Source: JACCYX01 sp964610045
GTDB taxonomy: Bacteria > Chloroflexota > Chloroflexia > Thermomicrobiales > UBA6265
Assembly: GCA_964610045.1 (NCBI GenBank)
Contig: CAZSUN010000005.1
Location: forward strand, 1-64,000
Direction of reading: 5' to 3'
DNA: 64,000 nucleotides
The notes under the pieces are model-generated. The model was given only the letters and a program-made list of their open reading frames with translations. It made no database searches and was not told where the DNA came from. Position 1 is the stretch's first letter; every line of letters starts with the position of its first letter. A program made the position numbers and the translations under genes. Below are positions 20,612-29,554 of the stretch, one piece after another.

Positions 20612-20640
20612 GGATTCCTCGCAAGCTCGGAATGACAGGA
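20612..20640. repeat. CTCGGAATGACA-type repeat unit
   Basis: GGGATTCCTCGCAAGCTCGGAATGACAGGA is close to units at 52431-52448 and 58146-58193. It is one half of the inverted repeat seen complete at 52365-52445. Confidence 0.7.
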
Positions 20641-20704
20641 GTGGTTGGCGGTGCCATTGGGCGATTTGTTGGGGCACATGGCCCACGGTCCGTCGTCACC
20701 CAAT

Positions 20705-20780
20705 GGTAGGGAAGACCTTCCGCGCTGCGTCACGGACCCGCGTGGCATCTAGTCACGAGGCGGCGCGGTAGTGGTCTTCC
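20705..20780. repeat. Decayed GGGGAGG-type inverted-repeat element
   Basis: The left end GGTAGGGAAGACC resembles the GGTAGGGGAGGGCT end of the element at 41698. The arms GGAAGACC (20710-20717) and GGTCTTCC (20773-20780) are perfectly inverted. The inner bases are diverged, so membership in the family is tentative. Confidence 0.4.
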
Positions 20781-20947
20781 TCGTCGCGCGACAAACATGA
20801 CACCTCGACGACAGAAGGCCGCTATCCGGCGCGGGTACGATTCGGGCGGGGGTGGTCGATTGTGCGCCCACCCCAACCCCTGACCCCTTCCCATCCTGGA
20901 AGTGGAACCGTAGGCCTACCCTACCGGTGGTGGCCGTGATTGCGCGC

Positions 20948-22006
20948 CTACGGCCGGAAGTCGGACTCCGGGGTGATCGTCTGCACGAAGGCGGCAATGA
21001 GACGGGCCGCTGCTGTTAAGTCATCGAGGCTGACGACTTCGTTCGGGCTGTGCATGTAGCGGTTCGGAATCGACACCAGTCCGGGCGCAACCCCGGCGCC
21101 CGAGCGGATCATGGCGTCGGCGTCGGTGCCACTGGCCCGGCCAGCCGCCTGGATCGGGGTGGTGATGCCGAGTTGACGGCCAGCCTCGAACAGCCCGGCG
21201 AACACGCGCGGATTGATGGACGAGCCACGGGTCAGGACCGGACCGCCACCCAACTTCACATCGTTGTCCGACTTCTTGCCGGCGTCCGGGTAGTCGGTGG
21301 CGTGGGTGACATCGATGGCGATGCCGATCATCGGCTTGACTCGGAACGACATGTGCAGCGCGCCAGACATGTTGATTTCTTCCTGCGTCGCGGCAACCGC
21401 GACGACCGGAACCGCCGGCCGCGAATCGGCCAGCAACCGCAATGCTTCCAGCGCGACGAAGGCGCCGACGCGATTGTCGATGCTGCGGGAAACCCAGAGT
21501 GTGTCGGTCAATTCGAGGGTTTCGACATCGAGCACGACAGGATCGCCGATCTGCACCCGGGAGAGCGCTTCTTCCCGGGTGCCGGCGCCGATATCGATCC
21601 AGAGATCCGCGATTTCGGTTACCTTCGAGCGGTCGGACGGCTTCAGGAGATGGGCCGCCTTCTTGCCGATGACTCCGCGCACCGTACCGTCAGCCGTCTC
21701 GATCCGCACCCGCTGGCCGACGACAACCTGATCGTCCCAGCCCCCTACCTTATCGAACCAGATGAATCCCTTCTCGTCGACATAGGTGATGAGGAACCCG
21801 ATTTCGTCGATGTGTCCCTCGATCACGATCGTATTCGGTCCGGGTTCGCCAAGCCAGGCGTAGGAGTTTCCGAGGACATCGTGCTCCACCAGGTCGGCGA
21901 AGGATTCAGCTTCGGTGCGCCAGACACGGGCTGGCGCCCATTCAAACCCGGACGGACCTGGGGTAGAAAGCAGGTGTTTCAGGAAGGCGCGTCGTGACTG
22001 ATCCAT
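20948..22006 (-). CDS. M42-family (glutamyl/deblocking aminopeptidase-type) metallopeptidase
   Basis: From the ATG at 22006 the protein is 352 residues; 31 extra codons upstream look non-coding. The M42 pattern is clear: an N-terminal LLSTPGPSGFE, the first zinc ligand in IEGHIDEIGFLI, the bridging Asp in SRSIDNRVGAF, the catalytic/ligand Glu pair in ATQEEINMSGA, an Asp in AIDVTHATDYP, and the last His in RYMHSPNEVV. These dodecameric cytoplasmic enzymes trim peptides. The gene is divergent from the XPB-N-like gene, 140 bp away. Confidence 0.9.
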   Translation of the reverse strand: MDQSRRAFLKHLLSTPGPSGFEWAPARVWRTEAESFADLVEHDVLGNSYAWLGEPGPNTIVIEGHIDEIGFLITYVDEKGFIWFDKVGGWDDQVVVGQRVRIETADGTVRGVIGKKAAHLLKPSDRSKVTEIADLWIDIGAGTREEALSRVQIGDPVVLDVETLELTDTLWVSRSIDNRVGAFVALEALRLLADSRPAVPVVAVAATQEEINMSGALHMSFRVKPMIGIAIDVTHATDYPDAGKKSDNDVKLGGGPVLTRGSSINPRVFAGLFEAGRQLGITTPIQAAGRASGTDADAMIRSGAGVAPGLVSIPNRYMHSPNEVVSLDDLTAAARLIAAFVQTITPESDFRP

Positions 22007-22146
22007 CGTGAATCCAGACTCCGTTGTGCATGGCTGAACCGTCAACACTCGGCGGCAAGGGTACCACTCGACGATTGGCCACGATGCGTGCGTCGTCATA
22101 AGATACGGTCACGACGAATCCGGCAGGGCCGGATCGCGAGGGAACC

Positions 22147-24309
22147 GTGATCGCGCGCAACCTTATGGGGCGACTCAACGCCCGTACGCCAGACGATCTC
22201 CAGCGCATCGCCATCTACTGGCGCGTCCCGATTCCGGAAGGTGACCGAGGGCGTCAAATCGGTGCGCTGTACCGCGCCATGACCGACCCTCGTTATGCGC
22301 GCGAGTTCTGGGCCAACCTTCCCGATCCAGAGCGGGAGATCGTACGGGAACTTGCCGTTCGCGACCTGACCGGGGCGACCATCGACGAGATTGCCGACAT
22401 GACGGGGCTGCGGCCCGCCGCAGCCCGCGAGGCCGCGATCCGGCTGTTTCACGGAGGCGTCCTCGCCCGCGAAGGCGACACCCAGGAACTCCCGATCGGC
22501 ATCCTGCCGCGGCTGTTCCTGCCACGGGAAGTCGCGGGAATCATGCGACGGGTCCAGGACGAACTGGATGCCGGTGACCTGTCGGGAAATTCCCTGCGTG
22601 TCATCCTCGAAACCCTGGACGATGCGGAACTCGAGGACGCCGCCATGAGGTGGGGGCTGCGGGTGATTCCGGGCCAGCGCAGGCGGTCCGACCTCGTTCA
22701 GCAAATCCTGCGGCAGGTTGACCAGCCGGACCGTGTCGAGACGATCGCTGCCTCACAGGGACGACTGGCGGCGGCGATCTGGACGATCGTTCGCGATGCC
22801 GCACCCGAACCGAGCGCCTATGCGGAGACCATCGAGCGGGCTGCGGAACATACGAACATCGCCCTGCCACGGGATCCTGCGAGGTCAGTCGCCATGGTCC
22901 TCGCGGCGCTGGGTGAACTCGAATCCTCGCTGCTCGTCGTGCACACCTACCGGCGTGACGGCTCACGATGGCTGTTTGTCCCACAGGAACTGGCGCATCA
23001 GGGCGAGAAGGCACGTGGGTTACCGCTGCGCCCCGCGCAGCCGGTATCGCCCGACCGGATCACGCCAGACCAGGATGTCCCATCGTATGCGATTGCCTGG
23101 GATCTGTTGACGCTGCTGCGTGATGTTTCCACCCACGGCGCGCCGACCTGGGTCCCCGGCGAGCTGGTTTCCCGGACCTGGCAACGACGGCTCAATCGGC
23201 GGCTCTGGTTCGCGGGGGAGGATGTCCCGCCAACCGGATACGTCGGGTTCCTGTTGTACCTGGGGCTGGCGGTTGACGTGCTGGTAGCCTCCGACCAGCC
23301 ATTGCCACCGGGGAGCGACCGCAAGGCGATCCGGCCGATCGTGACCCGCGAGGTTCGCGCCTGGACCCGGCTCGGTTTCGACGCTCAGATGGCGCGCCTG
23401 TCTGGAGCGTGGATCGAAAGCGACCTCTGGCTTGAGGGACGCGAGCGCGGCGAGATCGACATCTGGGGCGCAGACTGGCCGGGCCTGCGGCGACGTTTGG
23501 TCGAGGCCGTGGATGGCCTGGATAGCGGAAACTGGTACGACGTTGCGTCACTTGCGACCCGGTTCGCCGAACAGCAGCCGGAAATCCTGGGTGGGACGTT
23601 CACCGCAGCTTCGGCGAGGGCACTGCCTCCCGGAACCGACGAGCGTACGGCGCACATCGCGCAGGCCATCGCGATCGAGTTCCAGACGGCGCTCACCTGG
23701 TTTGGCAGGGTGCGACCGGGGCGACTCAAGGTAGGTGGCCTGGCAGTCCGGCCAACGAGCCCCGCACCCACCCGGTCTCGCCTGGCATCGAACGGTCCCG
23801 TGATCGTTCTTGATGAGGAGGGTGAGATTACCCTGAACGCTCCGGCGCCGATCCACATCTGGTCGTTGACGGCATTCGGTGATGCGGAGGATCTGCGACC
23901 GGTGGCGACCTACCGTTTGCGGCAGGCATCGGTTGCACGTGCACTTGGCCACGGTTTCGACCTCGGGCAAATCGTGGCATATCTGGAGCAACAGTCCGGC
24001 GAGCCGCTTCCAGGCGCGATCGAAGCGCGCTTGCGGGCATGGACGGTGGGTTACCGCCGCGTGCGCCTCCAGCGGACGGTGGTCGTGACGCCCGATGTGC
24101 CGGACCAGGGGAGCGACCTGCGAGACGCCCTGACCGCAGCCGGGTTGGAGATCGCGGCCGAACTCCCCTCCGGTGGCTTCGTGGTCGTGGTTCCCGAAGG
24201 CCCGGACGGCACTCCGCAAGAAGAAGCGCTGCTATCAGCGCTCCGTGCGACAGGCTTCGCTGGGCAGTGGTCGCAACGTCCATCCGAGAGTGGCCGCAGC
24301 GCACGTTGA
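22147..24309 (+). CDS. Standalone helicase-associated (XPB/Ssl2 N-terminal-like) protein
   Basis: This 720-residue protein has no Walker A or DEAD/DEAH motif, so it is not itself a helicase. The N-terminal 100 residues contain winged-helix-like repeats (LPDPEREIVRELAVRDLTGA, TIDEIADMTGLRPAAAREA). The segment around 560-640 (IHIWSLTAFGDAEDLRPVATYRL, then ARALGHGFDLGQIVAYLEQQ) matches the XPB/Ssl2 N-terminal or Helicase_C_3 family, known as partners of DNA-repair helicases in Actinobacteria and Chloroflexota. A matching helicase is not in the window. A role in DNA repair is inference. Confidence 0.72.
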   Translation: MIARNLMGRLNARTPDDLQRIAIYWRVPIPEGDRGRQIGALYRAMTDPRYAREFWANLPDPEREIVRELAVRDLTGATIDEIADMTGLRPAAAREAAIRLFHGGVLAREGDTQELPIGILPRLFLPREVAGIMRRVQDELDAGDLSGNSLRVILETLDDAELEDAAMRWGLRVIPGQRRRSDLVQQILRQVDQPDRVETIAASQGRLAAAIWTIVRDAAPEPSAYAETIERAAEHTNIALPRDPARSVAMVLAALGELESSLLVVHTYRRDGSRWLFVPQELAHQGEKARGLPLRPAQPVSPDRITPDQDVPSYAIAWDLLTLLRDVSTHGAPTWVPGELVSRTWQRRLNRRLWFAGEDVPPTGYVGFLLYLGLAVDVLVASDQPLPPGSDRKAIRPIVTREVRAWTRLGFDAQMARLSGAWIESDLWLEGRERGEIDIWGADWPGLRRRLVEAVDGLDSGNWYDVASLATRFAEQQPEILGGTFTAASARALPPGTDERTAHIAQAIAIEFQTALTWFGRVRPGRLKVGGLAVRPTSPAPTRSRLASNGPVIVLDEEGEITLNAPAPIHIWSLTAFGDAEDLRPVATYRLRQASVARALGHGFDLGQIVAYLEQQSGEPLPGAIEARLRAWTVGYRRVRLQRTVVVTPDVPDQGSDLRDALTAAGLEIAAELPSGGFVVVVPEGPDGTPQEEALLSALRATGFAGQWSQRPSESGRSAR

Positions 24310-24464
24310 CATTCTGCCAAAGCCGACCAGAGACCGCGATTGGGCAGGATATACTACCGAGCCGGTGGCCCACACCGGAAACCCCTGGCCAACGATTGCC
24401 AACTGGACGTGCCGCAAAAGGCGACACATCACACTTTCCCTCTTCGCCAAGGATTGCGAACATC

Positions 24465-26024
24465 ATGGTCGATTTTCACACCCCGGAGGCCCGCGCCGCT
24501 GTTGCCTTGCCACCGACCCTCGACGAAGTGCGGGTCAGGTTCGCGCCGAGTCCCACCGGATCGCTGCACATCGGTGGCGCCCGGCTGATGATGTACAACG
24601 TCCTGTTCGCGCACGGGCAGGCGAAACGAGCCGGCAAGAAGGGGACCGTCATCCTCCGGATCGAGGATACGGACCAGAAGCGGTTCGTCGAAGGCGCGGC
24701 CGAAGGCCTGATGACCGGTCTCCGCTGGCTCGATCTTGAATGGGACGAAGGTCCGGACGTGGGGGGCGACTACGGCCCCTACGTGCAGAGCGAGCGGACG
24801 CACGTCTACCGCGACGTGGCGGAGCACCTGGTGGAGACCGGACACGCCTACCATTGCTTCTGCACGCCGGAACGATTACAGCAGGTCCGCGACGAGCAGG
24901 TGAAGCGCAACCTGCCGCCCGGCTACGATCGCCTCTGCCGCGACCTGTCCGCTGACGAGGTGCGGGCACGTCTCGACGCCGGTGAACCATCGGTGATCCG
25001 GTTCAAGATGCCACTCGATGGTGAAACCCGTCTCGTGGACCTGCTCCGCGGCGAGATCATCTACCGGAACGAGACGATCGAGGACCTGGTCATCCTGAAG
25101 TCTGACGGCTTCCCGACGTATCACCTGGCGGTCGTGGTGGACGACCATGCCATGCGGGTGACCCATGTGACCCGGGGGCCGGAATGGATCCCAACCTGGC
25201 CGATCCACTTCCAGCTCTACCGTGCGCTCGAATGGGACATGCCGATTTTCGCGCACATGCCGCTGATCCTCTCGCCAACCGGCGGCAAGCTCTCCAAGCG
25301 CGACGGCAGCGCTTCACTGGCGGACTTCCACGAGCGCGGTTACCTGCCCGAGGCGTTGTTGAACTACCTTGCCCTCCTGGGCTGGAGCCTTGATGGCAAG
25401 ACCGAATTCTTCACGATCGATGATCTGCTCGAACATTTCACGATCGAGCGCGTGAGCGCGGCGCCAAGCACATTCGACCGCGACAAGCTCGACTGGCTCA
25501 ACCAGCAGTGGATCAACCACCACATCACGGTGGAGAGCCTGGCCGAGCGCGTGTTGCCGTTCCTGATCGCCGGTGGCACGATCGAACCCGGACCGGCCGA
25601 TGGCACCCATCCCCGATTCCCCGATGTACTGACCGCATCACGATTGCTGAAGGACCGGATCCGGCACTTGACCGAGGCTCCGGACCTGATGTCGTATTTC
25701 CTGCAAGACGAACTGGCGCCATATGATCCGGCGCTCCTGGCGCCGAAGAAGGTTGAGCCCGGACAGGCGCGCGAGATGCTGGAAGCGGTGCGCGACCGGT
25801 TGCCTTCGATCCCGCTTGAGAACCACGACGAGGCGGAGGCCAGCCTGCGGGCCCTGGCAGACGAATTGGGTGTGAAGGCCGGGCAACTCTTCATGCCGAT
25901 CAGGGTGGCCGTGACCGGACGAACCCAGTCGCCGGGACTGTTCGACACCCTGGCGGCGATTGGCAAGGATCGCGTAGCCCGAAGGGTCGAGCAGGCGATC
26001 GCGATGCTTGCGGATCAGGATTAG
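24465..26024 (+). CDS. gltX: Glutamyl-tRNA synthetase
   Basis: This class I synthetase is 519 residues from the ATG at 24465. The open frame upstream has no homology. The HIGH-type motif is FAPSPTGSLHIGGAR at the N-terminus and the KMSKS-type motif is GGKLSKRDGSAS. The glutamate-binding region (ILRIEDTDQKR) and the GPEWIPTWPIHFQLYRAL segment are typical. It charges tRNA-Glu, possibly also tRNA-Gln if a GatCAB amidotransferase is present elsewhere. A TATACT -10-like box at 24350-24355 lies about 110 bp upstream. It is followed by a histidine phosphatase 18 bp away. Confidence 0.95.
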   Translation: MVDFHTPEARAAVALPPTLDEVRVRFAPSPTGSLHIGGARLMMYNVLFAHGQAKRAGKKGTVILRIEDTDQKRFVEGAAEGLMTGLRWLDLEWDEGPDVGGDYGPYVQSERTHVYRDVAEHLVETGHAYHCFCTPERLQQVRDEQVKRNLPPGYDRLCRDLSADEVRARLDAGEPSVIRFKMPLDGETRLVDLLRGEIIYRNETIEDLVILKSDGFPTYHLAVVVDDHAMRVTHVTRGPEWIPTWPIHFQLYRALEWDMPIFAHMPLILSPTGGKLSKRDGSASLADFHERGYLPEALLNYLALLGWSLDGKTEFFTIDDLLEHFTIERVSAAPSTFDRDKLDWLNQQWINHHITVESLAERVLPFLIAGGTIEPGPADGTHPRFPDVLTASRLLKDRIRHLTEAPDLMSYFLQDELAPYDPALLAPKKVEPGQAREMLEAVRDRLPSIPLENHDEAEASLRALADELGVKAGQLFMPIRVAVTGRTQSPGLFDTLAAIGKDRVARRVEQAIAMLADQD

Positions 26025-26042
26025 CCCAAAGGAACGGACCTC

Positions 26043-26648
26043 GTGGAATCGCCACCAATGCTGACGACGATCTGCCTCGTACGACACGGCGAAACGGAAT
26101 GGAACCGGACAGGACGTTACCAGGGGCAGACCGACATTCCGCTCAACGAGACTGGCCTGTCCCAAGCGGCGATCGTTGCCAGGACCATTGTCGAGGGTCC
26201 GACCTGGGACGCAATCGTGAGCAGCCCCCTGTCTCGCGCCCGGCAAACGGCCGAAGCGATCGCGGATGCCATCGGCATTACGGACATCAAGCTCGATGCC
26301 GATCTCCAGGAACGTGGATATGGCGAAGCCGAAGGCCTGACACTCGTCGAGCGGCTCGACCGGTGGACGGGAGATGACTGGCCGGGCCTCGAACCGTACG
26401 AGGCGATGCAGCAGCGCGGCGTGGCGGCGCTCGACCGGGTGGCCGCGGCTTTCCCCGGCAAGCGGGTCCTCGTGGTGTGTCATGGTGGCCTGATGAATGC
26501 CGTACTCGCCCATCATTCCGGTGGAGAGCACGGCACCGGTATCACCGTGATCCTCAATACGGCCAGGACGCACTTAACTCATGATGGCGATGCCTGGGTG
26601 ATCGAGTCGGTCACCGATGCCAGTCACCTGGATCCAGTGATCCGGTAA
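26043..26648 (+). CDS. Histidine phosphatase (phosphoglycerate mutase-like) family protein
   Basis: This 201-residue protein carries the RHG signature in CLVRHGETEWNRTGRYQGQTD; the His forms the phospho-enzyme. The second conserved Arg is in SSPLSRARQTAEA and the second catalytic His in LVVCHGGLMNAV. It belongs to the cobalamin/phosphoglycerate phosphatase branch, whose substrates range from sugar phosphates to alpha-ribazole phosphate. The GTG at 26043 follows AAAGGA; the ATG at 26058 is an alternative. It is probably co-transcribed with gltX. The substrate is unknown. Confidence 0.88.
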   Translation: MESPPMLTTICLVRHGETEWNRTGRYQGQTDIPLNETGLSQAAIVARTIVEGPTWDAIVSSPLSRARQTAEAIADAIGITDIKLDADLQERGYGEAEGLTLVERLDRWTGDDWPGLEPYEAMQQRGVAALDRVAAAFPGKRVLVVCHGGLMNAVLAHHSGGEHGTGITVILNTARTHLTHDGDAWVIESVTDASHLDPVIR

Positions 26649-26790
26649 CCGGCACTGACAGGCAGGAAAGGCATCTCCTCTCTCCCAGGTGGCCTGGCCC
26701 GCAACCCCCTATTCTGTCATTCCGATCGCGTGCGAGGCAGTGGGGCGAAGCCGAACGAGATCTCTCGGCGGAGCCGGTCCACCCCGAAAA

Positions 26791-26844
26791 ACGGGCCGAC
26801 ACACCCTCGCTGACGCTCGCTGGTCGGCCCCTACAAACGACCGA
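26791..26844. repeat. 54-bp dispersed repeat, copy B
   Basis: It differs from 24-77 at one of 54 positions (ACACC for ACACA). Inverted arms GGGCCGAC and GTCGGCCC flank the CTCGCTGACGCTCGCTG core. The high identity over 26 kb suggests recent spread or ongoing conversion. Confidence 0.85.
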
Positions 26845-26929
26845 CCGGGCGCTGGACCACAAACTGTTCGAGAGAGAGCAGGTCGTGGGGATGGCCGGCG
26901 CCAGCGAGGGTCTGTCGGTCCGCTCGTGA

Positions 26930-26964
26930 TTGACGCATTGCACGATCGAACGTACTGTACGTTC
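26930..26964 (+). promoter_or_regulatory. Promoter with overlapping palindromic operator, VOC gene
   Basis: A -35-like TTGACG (26930-26935) is followed after 17 bp by TACTGT (26953-26958). The latter lies inside a perfect 17-bp palindrome, GAACGTA-CTG-TACGTTC (26948-26964). Overlap of a dyad with the -10 box is the usual layout for a TetR-type repressor site. It lies 67 bp before the ATG of the VOC gene. No adjacent regulator gene is present. Confidence 0.55.
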
Positions 26965-27031
26965 AGAGCGTGCCAGTGTGTCACCTCCCATCATTCCCTG
27001 GCGTCGTCGCAGAACACGGAGAACCTTAAAC

Positions 27032-27820
27032 ATGCCAAAGCCGGACGGTATTTTCGTTGGCACTCCGATCTGGATCGATCTCTCGACCTCGAACATCGAT
27101 GCTTCCAGGGCGTTCTACAGCGCGCTGTTTGGATGGAATGTGCCGCCACCGAACGAGCAGTTCGGCGGCTACACGATGATGGATCTGGACGGCGCGCTGA
27201 TAGCCGGAGCCATGCCAAAGGGGCCGGACGAAGCAGGCATGCCCGACGCCTGGACGATCTATCTCGCCAGCGACGATGCCGCGGCATCGGTCGAGGCAGC
27301 GAAAGCAGCCGGTGGCGCGATCCTGCTGGACGCGATGGACGTTGCGGATTTCGGGCGGATGGCGATCGTCGCCGATCCTGCCGGGGCGGTATTCGGAATC
27401 TGGCAGCCCAATACCCACAAAGGCTTCGGCGCAATCGCTGAAGCATCAGCGCCAGCCTGGTTCGAACTCCAGAGCCGGAACTTCGCGGCATCGAGGTCGT
27501 TCCTGAAGGTGGTGTTCGGAGTGGAGGCGGATGACATCGACATGGGCCCTGGTGGTCCGGCGTATGCGACCATCAAGGGCGGCGGGGAGGACCGTATGGG
27601 CATCATGGATGCCACTGGCGTCCTTCCGGACGGCGTTCCCAGCATGTGGTCCGTGTACTTTGGTGTGCGGGATACCGATGCCGCCGTTGCAAAGGCGGAG
27701 GAACTGGGTGGAGCGACGCTGAGGCCGGCCGAGGATACGCCATTCGGGCGATTCGCCGTGTTGGCGGATTCGACCGGCGCGCCATTCATGGTCGTCTCGG
27801 TCCACGAGGGCGAAGCGTAG
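27032..27820 (+). CDS. VOC-superfamily protein with two glyoxalase-like domains
   Basis: From the ATG at 27032 the protein is 262 residues. It has two tandem vicinal-oxygen-chelate modules (about 1-125 and 135-262), each beginning with a P-x-W-x-x-L/F strand (GTPIWIDLSTSNIDASRAFYSALFG; APAWFELQSRNFAASRSFLKVVFG) and ending with a P-G/TGA-x-F strand. This resembles the CFP-30/CFP-32-type proteins of Actinobacteria. The typical metal His/Glu pattern is poor, so catalytic activity is uncertain. The reaction is unknown. The upstream palindrome suggests inducible expression. Confidence 0.82.
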   Translation: MPKPDGIFVGTPIWIDLSTSNIDASRAFYSALFGWNVPPPNEQFGGYTMMDLDGALIAGAMPKGPDEAGMPDAWTIYLASDDAAASVEAAKAAGGAILLDAMDVADFGRMAIVADPAGAVFGIWQPNTHKGFGAIAEASAPAWFELQSRNFAASRSFLKVVFGVEADDIDMGPGGPAYATIKGGGEDRMGIMDATGVLPDGVPSMWSVYFGVRDTDAAVAKAEELGGATLRPAEDTPFGRFAVLADSTGAPFMVVSVHEGEA

Positions 27821-27946
27821 CGCCAGCGACAACGGGCAAGCTGCGTCCGCCGCTCCCGCAGGACTCGACAGACCGCTGCCTCCGGGTGAAGATGCCGGAA
27901 TGGCGGACAACGCCACAGGCTTCCGAACCCTCACGCGAGGCACTGC

Positions 27947-29059
27947 ATGACAGACTCACCGGTCACGCTCGCCAGTCTCGGCCTGAAACCCGTCATCAAC
28001 GCGTCGGCCACCCTGACGACGCTGGGGGGGTCACGGATGCCGCCCGAGGTCGTGGCGGCGATGGTAGAAGGCTCCAGGTCATTCGTCGATTGGCCGAACC
28101 TGCAGCGGGCCGTTGGCCGGCGGATCGCCGAGCTAACCCACAACGAGGCGTGCTACATCTCCTCGGGGGCAGCGGCGGGCATCGTGGCGGCAGTCTCTTC
28201 GGTGCTTACCGGCAATGATCCCGTGAAGATCGCCGCCTTCCCGCACCTGACCGGTTTCGACCGGACGGAGTTGATCGTCCACCGCTCGCAGCGGAACGGA
28301 TATGACTACGCCGCTCGCCAAACCGGGGCGACGTTCGTCGAAATCGGCGATTCGCTGGGCGAACTCGAAACCGCGATCAACGACCGGACTGCTGCGGTCC
28401 TGTGGTTCGCCGGCCGCCTGGCAAGCACATCGCCCGACTTGGCCGACGTCATCGCGCTCGCCCACGCCCATCACGTTCCGGTCATCGTGGATGCCGCCGC
28501 CCAAATCCCGAAGATGGAAAACCTCTGGCGGTTCACACGCGATCTCGGGGCAGACATCGCGATCTTCAGCGGCGGCAAAGGCATGCGTGGACCGCAATCG
28601 AGCGGACTGGTCCTTGGCCGGGCCGACCTGATCGAAGGGTGCATCGCCAACGGATCGCCCAATTCCACCATCGGCCGGCCAATGAAGGTGGGCAAGGAGG
28701 AGTTGTTCGGTATCCTCGCCGCAGTGGAGTGGAGTCTGGCCCAGGACGAGGAGGCCACCATTGCACGGTACGAGCAGATCGTGCAATCGTGGGTTTCAGC
28801 GTTGAGTGAACTTCCCGGCGTGACGGTGGAGCGAGGATTTCCAAGTGAAGCCGGTCAGCCGATGCCGCGGGCGATGGTGACCCTCGGCAAGGGCTCCAAA
28901 CTCAAGGCTTCTGAACTCGTAACCGCGCTCTGGAATCAGGATCCGGCCATCGCCATCAGTCAGATCGGCGAGGACTCGGTAGCGCTCAACCCGCAAACGC
29001 TCGACAGTGACGAGGACGTGATCGTGGCCGAAGCGATCAGGGATCTGCTCGGCGCTTGA
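27947..29059 (+). CDS. SelA/DgaE-like PLP-dependent lyase or aminotransferase-fold enzyme
   Basis: This 370-residue fold-type I PLP protein is related to selenocysteine synthase and D-glucosaminate-6-phosphate ammonia-lyase. The N-terminus VINASATLTTLGGSRMPPEV matches the family's VINAxGxxTxLGGS. The PLP Lys is in IFSGGKGMRGPQSSG and the phosphate or ring contacts in VIVDAAAQIPKMENL. Nothing nearby (selB, selC) supports selenium use, so an ammonia-lyase or related amino-acid or amino-sugar role is likelier. RidA, encoded 42 bp downstream, would remove an enamine product. The substrate is unknown. Confidence 0.82.
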   Translation: MTDSPVTLASLGLKPVINASATLTTLGGSRMPPEVVAAMVEGSRSFVDWPNLQRAVGRRIAELTHNEACYISSGAAAGIVAAVSSVLTGNDPVKIAAFPHLTGFDRTELIVHRSQRNGYDYAARQTGATFVEIGDSLGELETAINDRTAAVLWFAGRLASTSPDLADVIALAHAHHVPVIVDAAAQIPKMENLWRFTRDLGADIAIFSGGKGMRGPQSSGLVLGRADLIEGCIANGSPNSTIGRPMKVGKEELFGILAAVEWSLAQDEEATIARYEQIVQSWVSALSELPGVTVERGFPSEAGQPMPRAMVTLGKGSKLKASELVTALWNQDPAIAISQIGEDSVALNPQTLDSDEDVIVAEAIRDLLGA

Positions 29060-29101
29060 ACGACAACGTCAACTCAGCCGCAACGAAAGGACATCACGAC
29101 G

Positions 29102-29554
29102 ATGGCGCATCCGGACGAACGACTGGCAGACCTCGGTATCGAAATCTCAGAGAAGACGACCTTCCACCCAGCTGTGGCGATCGGGGTGATCTCCGGCAAC
29201 CTGCTCTATCTCTCCGGATCGACGCCGACAGACCCGCGCTGGAAGGGGCGGGTCGGTGAGGCATTGACCGTCGAGGAGGGTTACCAGGCGGCACGCGATT
29301 GCGCGATCAACCAGGTGGCCGCCGCGAAGACGGTCCTCGGCGACCTTGGCCGGGTGAAACGCGTGGTGAAGGTGCTCGGGATGGTCAACGCGGCACCCGG
29401 TTTCCCGGACACCCCGGCCGTTGTCCACGGTGCGTCCGAGTTGTACTACGCGGTGTTTGGCGAGGCCGGGGTCCACGCACGGTCCGCTGTCGGATTGCAG
29501 GCGCTCCCGTCGGATGTCGCGGTCGAGGTAGAGACCATTTTCGAAATCGAATAG
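29102..29554 (+). CDS. RidA/YjgF/YER057c/UK114 family protein
   Basis: The protein is 150 residues. It has the RidA fold pattern: GNLLYLSGSTPTDP, a central AKTVLGDLGRVKRVVKVLGMVNA, and FPDTPAVVHGASELYYAVFGEAGVHARSAVGLQALP with the family Arg that binds the carboxylate of the enamine. It belongs to the longer atypical subgroup (YjgH/TdcF-like). RidA proteins hydrolyse reactive enamine/imine intermediates of PLP enzymes. Its place directly after a PLP lyase gene fits that role. Its stop codon directly abuts the convergent next gene. Confidence 0.9.
   Translation: MAHPDERLADLGIEISEKTTFHPAVAIGVISGNLLYLSGSTPTDPRWKGRVGEALTVEEGYQAARDCAINQVAAAKTVLGDLGRVKRVVKVLGMVNAAPGFPDTPAVVHGASELYYAVFGEAGVHARSAVGLQALPSDVAVEVETIFEIE

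Larger units (their letters stand above)
20489..20947. other. 459-bp intergenic region made largely of repeats
   Basis: The region lies between convergent mutM and the M42 peptidase. It contains a CTCGGAATGACAGGA unit (20612-20640) and inverted arms CCATTGGG / CCCAATGG around 20655-20705. A probable decayed GGGGAGG-type element follows at 20705-20780. I see no gene. Confidence 0.6.
26649..27031. other. 383-bp gap with two repeat families and the VOC promoter
   Basis: A TGTCATTCCGA-type fragment (26716-26726 and following) is joined to copy B of the 54-bp repeat (26791-26844). A promoter and palindrome follow before the VOC gene. I find no gene in this gap. Confidence 0.65.

Noticed and set aside
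24306..24311. TTGACA as a -35 for gltX
   Set aside because: The nearest -10-like TATACT is 38 bp downstream, too far for a normal promoter spacer.
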